5,768 nucleotides of DNA from Allomuricauda sp. (GTDB lineage: Bacteria; Bacteroidota; Bacteroidia; Flavobacteriales; Flavobacteriaceae), in contig JANQOD010000160.1 in the NCBI GenBank assembly GCA_028289745.1, positions 1 through 5,768 of the forward strand, in the 5' to 3' direction. Below, in pieces: positions 1 to 4,997 of this stretch (the stretch's first letter is position 1; each line of letters begins with the position of its first letter). The position numbers and the translations under genes are program-made. The notes under the pieces are model-generated. The model saw only the letters and a program-made list of their open reading frames with translations. It was not told the DNA's origin and did not search any database.

Positions 1-972
1 TTTGAAGATGCCCGAATGCTTGATTTTTGTACTCCGGTGCTCTTCGCTTCGAACAAGACCGTTTCACACCAAAAAAAGATATTGTCCATAAATGCCAACT
101 TTAATGGCGTGCATGAGGTCTCGAAGACCATCGAGGGTAAGATCAATGTGGTCAATGTTTGGAAAGAATCTCCAAGAATAGAATTTGGAAAGCCCACCGA
201 AGAAAGTGGCAGGTACGCCATAAAATCTTTACGGGCAGCGGTCGAAGCTTTGAAAAAGGGGGAAATCGATGTTCTGGTGACCGCACCGATCAACAAGAAC
301 AATATACAATCAGAAAATTTCAAATTTCCGGGGCATACCGATTTTTTGGCCCAAGAACTTGAGGGAGAAAGCCTGATGTTCATGGTAACCGACACCCTGC
401 GTGTCGGATTGTTGACCGATCATATAGCGGTGAAGGATGTCGCCCAGGCCATTACAAAAAAAAGGGTTTTTGAAAAAGTGGCCACCATGGTGGATTCGTT
501 AAAAAAAGACTTTGGTATCAGAAGACCAAAAATCGCCTTATTGGGCATCAATCCGCACAGTGGTGATAGGGGCACCATTGGCCAAGAAGACGATAAGATA
601 TTGAAGCCCGTGATTCAAGAGCTCTTCGATAAGGGATGGTTGGTCTATGGACCCTATTCTGCCGATAGTTTTTTTGGCTCCAAGACCCATCAGAACTTCG
701 ATGCCATACTGGCGGCCTACCATGACCAGGGGCTGATTCCCTTCAAGACCCTATCATTCGGAAAAGGCGTGAATTTTACCGCCGGCCTTTCACAGGTACG
801 CACCTCGCCCGACCACGGTACCGCTTATGAAATAGCGGGCCAGGGCAAGGCTGACGAAAGCTCTTTCAAAGAAGCCGTTTTTGCGGCCATTCAGATTTTC
901 AAGAATAGGGTCGAGTATGAAGAATTGACCAAAAATCCATTGAAAAAACAGAAAGTCAAGAAATCGGCCTAG
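1..972 (+). CDS. pdxA: 4-hydroxythreonine-4-phosphate dehydrogenase PdxA (5'-truncated)
   Basis: PdxA is the cytoplasmic, metal-dependent dehydrogenase that oxidises 4-phosphooxy-L-threonine in the DXP-dependent pathway to pyridoxal phosphate. The frame is open from base 1, and the ATG at 16 is an internal Met, because the residues before it (FEDAR) continue the family alignment; about 25-30 N-terminal residues lie outside the window. The family residues are intact. The substrate-binding GHT motif has its His codon at 334. The three metal-binding His are at 421 (TDH), 556 (NPHSG) and 721 (YHDQG). The Lys, Asn and Arg matching E. coli K274, N283 and R292 are at 745, 772 and 799, with exactly the E. 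coli spacing. The RTSPDHGTA and AGQGKAD blocks follow. The protein ends in a short Lys-rich tail (KKQKVKK). It is followed by a 130-nt gap carrying a new promoter, so pdxA is probably the end of an upstream operon. PdxA2-like paralogues exist, but the residue match and context favour true PdxA. Confidence 0.96.
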   Translation, partial: FEDARMLDFCTPVLFASNKTVSHQKKILSINANFNGVHEVSKTIEGKINVVNVWKESPRIEFGKPTEESGRYAIKSLRAAVEALKKGEIDVLVTAPINKNNIQSENFKFPGHTDFLAQELEGESLMFMVTDTLRVGLLTDHIAVKDVAQAITKKRVFEKVATMVDSLKKDFGIRRPKIALLGINPHSGDRGTIGQEDDKILKPVIQELFDKGWLVYGPYSADSFFGSKTHQNFDAILAAYHDQGLIPFKTLSFGKGVNFTAGLSQVRTSPDHGTAYEIAGQGKADESSFKEAVFAAIQIFKNRVEYEELTKNPLKKQKVKKSA

Positions 973-1008
973 GGCGTTCGACCACATCGAATTATATGGT
1001 AGTAACAG

Positions 1009-1038
1009 TTGGGCGTTTCTAAATAAATGGTATCTTTG
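1009..1038 (+). promoter_or_regulatory. Bacteroidetes-type sigma-A promoter for yceD-rpmF
   Basis: A TTG (-33 element) at 1009-1011 is followed after 19 nt by TATCTTTG at 1031-1038, an exact match to the TAnnTTTG -7 consensus of Bacteroidetes. Element identity and spacing both fit the flavobacterial consensus. Transcription would be expected to start around 1043-1046, leaving a leader of roughly 58 nt before the yceD start at 1103. The start site is inferred from the element position and not observed. Confidence 0.82.
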
Positions 1039-1043
1039 CACCC

Positions 1044-1075
1044 GCCAGAACCGAAAGGGCCTGGCTTCCTTTCGG
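1044..1075 (+). promoter_or_regulatory. structured 5' leader of yceD-rpmF with two crossing stems
   Basis: Two perfect inverted repeats overlap in this short leader. Stem A pairs GCCAG (1044-1048) with CTGGC (1061-1065). Stem B pairs CCGAAAGG (1051-1058) with CCTTTCGG (1068-1075). The arms interleave, so the RNA could form either an H-type pseudoknot with 2-nt connectors or two alternative hairpins. No T-tract follows, so it is not an intrinsic terminator. It starts about where transcription is predicted to begin and ends 27 nt before the yceD ATG. The pairing is read directly from the sequence; a regulatory role, for example feedback by a ribosomal protein, is inference. Confidence 0.45.
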
Positions 1076-1102
1076 GGATATGGCAAACTGAAAGAGCGAA
1101 AA

Positions 1103-1633
1103 ATGGAGATGAAGAAGTTCACGATTCCGTTTTCGGGATTGAAACAAGGTAATCATTCGTTTGCCTACACGATAGGGAATGAGTTCTTTGAAGCCTTTGA
1201 TTATAACGAATTCAATACGACATCGATTGAAGTAAAGGCGCTGCTCAAAAAAATGAGCACCATGATGGAATTGCAGATCACCGCAAAAGGGTCGGTGAAC
1301 GTTGATTGCGATTTGACCAATGAGCCGTACGATCAGCCCATTACCTCAGAGTTAGATCTTGTGGTGAAGTTTGGAGAAGAATATAACGATGAAGATGATG
1401 AGATTTTGATCATTCCGCATGGCGAGCATCAAATCAATATTGCGCAGTACGTTTTTGAAATGTTGGTGCTGGCAGTGCCACAAAAAAGAGTACATCCAGG
1501 TGTTGTTGACGGTACATTGAAGTCAGAATTGTTGGATAGGCTCGAAGAGTTACAACCGAAAGAACATAAAAGGGAAGAAGGAAATACCGACCCAAGATGG
1601 GACGGACTAAAAAATTTTTTAACAGATAAATAG
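1103..1633 (+). CDS. yceD: YceD/DUF177 family protein (50S/23S rRNA-linked)
   Basis: This 176-residue protein belongs to the DUF177/YceD family, whose members are nearly always encoded just before rpmF and have been linked to 23S rRNA accumulation in plastids and bacteria; the molecular activity is not settled. Recognisable features are the N-terminal FTIPFSGLKQGNH segment (residues 6-18), the core KGSVNVDCDLTNEP (62-75), the acidic GEEYNDEDDE (91-100), the segment AVPQKRVHPG (124-133), and the C-terminal DPRWDGLKNFL. The CxxC pair common in the family core is reduced here to one Cys (C69), with Thr at the second position. The protein is cytoplasmic, with no signal peptide or membrane span. 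The start at 1103 has a GAAAAA run just upstream; a second Met two codons later (1109) is a possible alternative. No clear Shine-Dalgarno is present. The stop lies 6 nt before rpmF, so the two are cotranscribed. Confidence 0.93.
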   Translation: MEMKKFTIPFSGLKQGNHSFAYTIGNEFFEAFDYNEFNTTSIEVKALLKKMSTMMELQITAKGSVNVDCDLTNEPYDQPITSELDLVVKFGEEYNDEDDEILIIPHGEHQINIAQYVFEMLVLAVPQKRVHPGVVDGTLKSELLDRLEELQPKEHKREEGNTDPRWDGLKNFLTDK

Positions 1634-1639
1634 GAAATC

Positions 1640-1840
1640 ATGGCGCATCCTAAAAGAAAGATATCAAGAACAAGAAGGGATAAAAGAAGAACCCATTACA
1701 AGGCTACCATGCCGACCATTGCCAAAGACGCGACCACTGGTGAGATGCACCTTTACCACAGGGCACATTGGCATGAAGGAAAATTGTACTACAGAGGGCA
1801 GGTCTTGATCGACAAGACCGAAGAAGAAACTGCTGCTTAA
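1640..1840 (+). CDS. rpmF: 50S ribosomal protein L32 (Cys-free form)
   Basis: This 66-residue protein is bL32 of the large ribosomal subunit. It has the typical MAHPKRKISRTRRDKRRTHY start, rich in Arg and Lys for rRNA binding, then a TGEMHLYHRAHW segment and YYRGQVLID near the end. Many L32 proteins carry a CxxC...CxxC zinc ribbon. This one contains no cysteine at all, so it is a zinc-independent type. An AGGA at 1632-1635 overlaps the yceD stop and stands 4 nt before the ATG, suggesting translational coupling with yceD. A terminator follows 27 nt after the stop, making this the last gene of its transcript. Confidence 0.98.
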   Translation: MAHPKRKISRTRRDKRRTHYKATMPTIAKDATTGEMHLYHRAHWHEGKLYYRGQVLIDKTEEETAA

Positions 1841-1867
1841 TCGTATAGTTTTCAAAAAGAAAATAGG

Positions 1868-1898
1868 ACTCCCGTTGAGAAGCATCGGGAGTTTTTTT
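1868..1898 (+). terminator. intrinsic terminator after rpmF
   Basis: ACTCCCG (1868-1874) pairs perfectly with CGGGAGT (1886-1892) as a GC-rich 7-bp stem with an 11-nt loop, and is followed by an uninterrupted run of seven T (1892-1898, the first T closing the stem). It should end the yceD-rpmF transcript and separate it from fabH. Confidence 0.9.
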
Positions 1899-2017
1899 AT
1901 GGCAGCAATCAAATTTTCAAAAACAAATGTGTTTACAGCAAAAAATCACAAAAAATCACTATTTTTCCCTGTTTTTGGGTCAGATTGTGCCGTTTTTGAC
2001 TTAAAAAGGACACCAAA
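1899..2017. promoter_or_regulatory. AT-rich fabH upstream region with phased A/T tracts
   Basis: This gap between the rpmF terminator and fabH should contain the fabH promoter, but I find no exact TTG-N19-TAnnTTTG match. The nearest -7-like strings each have one mismatch: TATTTTTC at 1960-1967 and TGTTTTTG at 1970-1977. Runs of five or six A or T are centred near 1921, 1942.5, 1952.5, 1964, 1974 and 1995, close to whole multiples of 10.5 bp, the arrangement that makes DNA intrinsically curved. AAGGA at 2006-2010, 7 nt before the fabH ATG, is a plausible Shine-Dalgarno. The promoter role is inference. Confidence 0.4.
1940..1959 (+). repeat. perfect tandem repeat of a 10-bp unit
   Basis: The decamer AAAAAATCAC occurs twice without a gap (1940-1949 and 1950-1959). 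The unit is about one helical turn, so it puts two A6 tracts on the same face of the DNA. It lies upstream of fabH within the phased A/T-tract region. Two copies could also be chance in such AT-rich sequence. Confidence 0.6.
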
Positions 2018-3007
2018 ATGAATAAAAAAACAGCAGCGATTACAGCTGTGGGAGGCTATGTTCCCGATTTCGTATTGACCAACAAGCTGTTGGAAACGAT
2101 GGTTGAGACCACTGACGAATGGATTACCACCCGAACAGGAATCAAAGAACGTAGAATTTTAAAGGAAGAAGGCCAAGGCACTTCATTTCTCGCTATTAAA
2201 GCTGCTGAAGACGCGTTGCAAAAAAGAGGACTTGACCCTTCTGAGATTGATTTGGTGCTCATGGCAACGGCAACACCCGATATGCCCGTGGCCGCCACAG
2301 GAACATATGTGGCATCCCAAATCGGTGCTGTCAATGCGTTCTCTTATGATTTGCAGGCCGCCTGTTCCAGTTTTTTATATGGTATGTCTGCCGCTGCCAG
2401 CTATATTGAATCGGGCAGATACAAAAAAATATTGTTGATAGGGGCCGACAAGATGTCTTCCATCATAGATTATACCGATCGAACGACCTGTATCATTTTT
2501 GGTGATGGCGGTGGAGCCGTTTTGTTCGAGGCCAATGAAGAAGGGCTGGGGCTGCAAGACGAACATTTGCGAACAGACGGTGTTGGGCGGCAGTTCTTGA
2601 AAATTGAAGCAGGAGGCTCTATTTTGCCCGCTTCAGAAGAAACGGTCAAGAACAAACAGCACTTCGTGTTTCAAGACGGCAAATCGGTATTTAAGTTCGC
2701 AGTATCGAATATGGCAGATGTATCGACCTTGATTATGGAACGCAATGGACTGACCCACGAAGATGTGAATTGGCTGGTGCCCCATCAAGCGAACAAAAGA
2801 ATTATAAATGCCACAGCGAACCGAATGGGCCTTGATGAGAGCAAGGTCATGATGAACATACACCGATATGGAAATACCACATCGGCGACCCTTCCGCTGC
2901 TACTTCATGATTACGAGAAGCAGTTAAAAAAGGGAGATAACCTAATATTTGCTGCTTTTGGAGGCGGATTTACTTGGGGCTCGATCTATTTAAAATGGGC
3001 CTATTGA
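2018..3007 (+). CDS. fabH: 3-oxoacyl-ACP synthase III (KAS III)
   Basis: FabH is the cytoplasmic condensing enzyme that starts type II fatty acid synthesis by joining an acyl-CoA primer to malonyl-ACP. At 329 residues it is close to the usual family length. The thiolase-fold Cys-His-Asn triad is intact: C116 in QAACSSF, H256 in VPHQANKRI and N286 in YGNTTSA. Other family marks are TDEWITTRTGIKERR (32-46), FGDGGGAVLF (161-170) and the C-terminal FGGGFTWGS. The start at 2018 is supported by AAGGA 7 nt upstream and by the normal N-terminus of the product. accB follows after 28 nt with no terminator between, so fabH, accB and accC are likely one transcript. plsX, which often sits between rpmF and fabH in other phyla, is absent. 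Bacteroidetes make much iso-branched fatty acid, so a branched-chain acyl-CoA primer is plausible, but specificity cannot be read from the sequence. Confidence 0.97.
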   Translation: MNKKTAAITAVGGYVPDFVLTNKLLETMVETTDEWITTRTGIKERRILKEEGQGTSFLAIKAAEDALQKRGLDPSEIDLVLMATATPDMPVAATGTYVASQIGAVNAFSYDLQAACSSFLYGMSAAASYIESGRYKKILLIGADKMSSIIDYTDRTTCIIFGDGGGAVLFEANEEGLGLQDEHLRTDGVGRQFLKIEAGGSILPASEETVKNKQHFVFQDGKSVFKFAVSNMADVSTLIMERNGLTHEDVNWLVPHQANKRIINATANRMGLDESKVMMNIHRYGNTTSATLPLLLHDYEKQLKKGDNLIFAAFGGGFTWGSIYLKWAY

Positions 3008-3035
3008 TTAAGAAACTAACTAAATCAAATTTTTC

Positions 3036-3524
3036 ATGGACATCAAAGAAATTCAAAGCCTAATCAAGTTTGTTGCCAAATCTGGCGCCAGTGAGGTAAA
3101 ACTTGAGATGGAAGATTTAAAGATTACCATTCGTACTGGATCGCATACCCCGTCACCTGAGACGACCATTGTGCAACAGATTCCAGTCGCACAGCCCCCC
3201 GTGGCCCAAGCCCCGGTACCCGTTGCCGAAGCACCGGCGGCGGCATCGACAGAGCAGAAAGAAGTAGATGCGGACGATTCAAAATATATCACGATAAAAT
3301 CACCCATTATCGGCACTTTTTATCGTAAACCTTCACCAGACAAACCGCCATTTGTTGAAGTGGGAAAAATCATCAACAAAGGAGATGTGCTCTGTGTAAT
3401 CGAAGCCATGAAGCTCTTCAATGACATCGAATCAGAAGTGTCGGGCAAGATTGTCAAGATATTGGTAGAAGATTCGTCACCGGTTGAATTTGACCAACCG
3501 TTGTTCTTGGTGGATCCCAGTTAA
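3036..3524 (+). CDS. accB: biotin carboxyl carrier protein of acetyl-CoA carboxylase
   Basis: AccB carries the biotin that shuttles CO2 between biotin carboxylase and carboxyltransferase in malonyl-CoA synthesis. The 162-residue product has an N-terminal segment (1-35), a flexible Pro/Ala/Val-rich linker (about 40-72), and a C-terminal biotinyl domain (about 83-160). Biotin is attached to K126 in the EAMK motif (123-126). The insertion within SPIIGTFYRKPSPDKPPF (89-106) is the protruding thumb that marks AccB and separates it from carrier domains of other biotin enzymes. No Shine-Dalgarno is visible; the ATG follows an A/T-rich stretch, as is common in this phylum. It sits between fabH and its partner accC. 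Confidence 0.97.
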   Translation: MDIKEIQSLIKFVAKSGASEVKLEMEDLKITIRTGSHTPSPETTIVQQIPVAQPPVAQAPVPVAEAPAAASTEQKEVDADDSKYITIKSPIIGTFYRKPSPDKPPFVEVGKIINKGDVLCVIEAMKLFNDIESEVSGKIVKILVEDSSPVEFDQPLFLVDPS

Positions 3525-3530
3525 TCAAAA

Positions 3531-3607
3531 GTTTAAAGTTTAAGCTTTATATGTTCAGGGTTGTCAAATCTTGAAATATAAACTGCTAAACCATAAACGC
3601 TTAAACT
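3531..3607. repeat. imperfect palindrome of GTTTAAR-like units between accB and accC
   Basis: AGTTTAAGC (3537-3545) is perfectly complementary to GCTTAAACT (3599-3607), and TTTAT (3546-3550) continues the pairing with ATAAA (3593-3597) if C3598 is bulged out, giving 14 bp in all. A competing inner hairpin pairs 3546-3557 with 3572-3582 (11 bp, one bulged G). The left arm opens with two heptads, GTTTAAA and GTTTAAG (3531-3544). Read on the - strand, the right side repeats GTTTA four times at 7-8-nt intervals. The right arm ends 7 nt before the accC ATG. It lacks a T-tract on the + strand, so it is not a simple terminator. It could be a dispersed intergenic repeat or a cis-acting element on accC; neither can be decided here. 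Confidence 0.55.
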
Positions 3608-3614
3608 CAAAAGT

Positions 3615-4967
3615 ATGTTCAAAAAAATATTGATAGCAAACAGGGGCGAAATAGCACTACGGGTAATCCGCACCTGCAAAGAAATGGGCATCAAAACAGT
3701 GGCGGTATATTCAAAAGCCGACGAAGAGAGCCTCCATGTACGCTTTGCCGATGAAGCGGTTTGTATAGGCCCTGCACCCAGTAACGAATCATACCTGAAG
3801 ATACCGAACATCATTGCTGCCGCTGAAATCACCAATGCCGATGCCATTCACCCCGGTTATGGCTTTCTTTCTGAAAATGCCAAGTTTTCGAAAATATGCG
3901 CCGAATCTGATATCAAGTTTATAGGAGCTTCTGCAGAGCAGATTGAAAAAATGGGTGACAAGGCCACGGCCAAAGCGACCATGAGAAAAGCGGGAGTGCC
4001 GACCATACCCGGATCAGACGGAATCTTAAAAGATGTGGAAGAGGCCAAAGAAATGGCCAACAAAATGGGTTATCCGGTGATGATCAAAGCTACAGCTGGT
4101 GGTGGTGGAAAAGGGATGCGTGCCATTTGGAAAGAAGAAGAACTCGAAAAGAATTTTGAGAGTGCCGCACAAGAAGCCGAAGCCGCTTTTGGCAATGGCG
4201 GTATGTACATGGAAAAACTGATCGAAGAACCGCGCCACATCGAGATTCAAATCGTAGGGGATCAATACGGCAAGGCATGCCACCTCTCAGAACGCGATTG
4301 TTCGGTGCAGCGAAGGCACCAAAAGCTTACCGAAGAGACCCCTTCACCGTTCATGACCGATAAACTGCGTGATGCCATGGGCAAGGCAGCTGTAAAAGCC
4401 GCCGAATACATCAAATATGAGGGAGCGGGCACGGTCGAGTTCTTGGTCGACAAGCATCGTAATTTCTACTTTATGGAAATGAATACCCGTATTCAAGTAG
4501 AACATCCCATTACCGAGCAGGTAATCGATTATGATTTGATTCGTGAGCAGATCTTGGTGGCGGGCGGAGTTCCGATTTCGGGCAAGAACTATACCCCGAA
4601 ATTGCATTCTATTGAATGCAGGATCAATGCCGAAGATCCCTATAACGACTTCAGGCCTTCGCCAGGTAAGATAACCACATTGCATACGCCGGGCGGTCAT
4701 GGCATTCGATTAGATACCCACGTGTACAGCGGCTATGTCATTCCGCCGAACTATGATTCGATGATCGCGAAGTTGATTACCACGGCCCAGACCCGTGAAG
4801 AAGCCATCAATAAGATGCGAAGGGCCTTGGATGAATTCGTCATTGAGGGCATAAAGACGACCATACCCTTTCATCGTCAGTTGATGGATGACCATGACTA
4901 TCTGGCCGGTAACTACACCACCAAGTTCATGGAAGATTTCGAGATAGATGAAAAATACCTATATTGA
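3615..4967 (+). CDS. accC: acetyl-CoA carboxylase, biotin carboxylase subunit
   Basis: AccC is the ATP-grasp enzyme that carboxylates the biotin of AccB using ATP and bicarbonate. At 450 residues it matches the single-subunit bacterial type and is not fused to BCCP, in keeping with the separate accB upstream. Family motifs appear in order: ILIANRGEIALRVIRTCKEMG (5-25), HPGYGFLSEN (79-88), MGDK with K116, K158, the ATP-binding Gly loop GGGGKG (162-167), RRHQK with K237, and the catalytic and metal-binding block EMNTRIQVEHPITE (288-301) with E288, N290, R292, Q294 and E296. R336 in IECRINAED matches the conserved biotin/bicarbonate-site Arg of E. coli. No Shine-Dalgarno is visible, and the start region borders the right arm of the accB-accC palindrome. 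A strong terminator begins 6 nt after the stop. Pyruvate or propionyl-CoA carboxylase subunits are alternatives, but the fabH-accB context and length argue for acetyl-CoA carboxylase. Confidence 0.96.
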   Translation: MFKKILIANRGEIALRVIRTCKEMGIKTVAVYSKADEESLHVRFADEAVCIGPAPSNESYLKIPNIIAAAEITNADAIHPGYGFLSENAKFSKICAESDIKFIGASAEQIEKMGDKATAKATMRKAGVPTIPGSDGILKDVEEAKEMANKMGYPVMIKATAGGGGKGMRAIWKEEELEKNFESAAQEAEAAFGNGGMYMEKLIEEPRHIEIQIVGDQYGKACHLSERDCSVQRRHQKLTEETPSPFMTDKLRDAMGKAAVKAAEYIKYEGAGTVEFLVDKHRNFYFMEMNTRIQVEHPITEQVIDYDLIREQILVAGGVPISGKNYTPKLHSIECRINAEDPYNDFRPSPGKITTLHTPGGHGIRLDTHVYSGYVIPPNYDSMIAKLITTAQTREEAINKMRRALDEFVIEGIKTTIPFHRQLMDDHDYLAGNYTTKFMEDFEIDEKYLY

Positions 4968-4972
4968 ATTTG

Positions 4973-4995
4973 CCCCGACCCAGTCGGGGTTTTTT
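4973..4995 (+). terminator. intrinsic terminator after accC
   Basis: CCCCGAC (4973-4979) and GTCGGGG (4983-4989) form a perfect 7-bp GC-rich stem with a CCA loop, followed directly by six T (4990-4995). This should end the fabH-accB-accC transcript. The T-tract ends only 2 nt before the ATG of the next gene, so the terminator also occupies that gene's translation-initiation region. Confidence 0.93.
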
Positions 4996-4997
4996 GT

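Noticed and set aside
456..463. Run of eight A within pdxA as a programmed frameshift or sequencing error
   Set aside because: The frame continues intact on both sides with all catalytic residues in register, and no overlapping frame of interest is present.
977..991. Small inverted repeat TTCGA/TCGAA with a 5-nt loop just after pdxA, possible terminator
   Set aside because: The stem is only 5 bp and is not followed by a T-tract, so it is too weak to call a terminator.
790..1122. 110-codon open frame on the - strand over the end of pdxA and the yceD promoter
   Set aside because: It lies antisense to well-conserved PdxA motifs, has no recognisable protein features, and would span the yceD promoter and leader; it is a shadow frame.
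1960..1977. TATTTTTC and TGTTTTTG as the fabH -7 promoter element
   Set aside because: Each departs from TAnnTTTG by one base, and neither has a TTG at the proper distance upstream. In such AT-rich sequence this level of match is expected by chance.
4344..4700. 118-codon open frame on the - strand inside accC
   Set aside because: It is antisense to the conserved biotin carboxylase core, and its translation resembles no family I know; open antisense frames are common opposite conserved genes.
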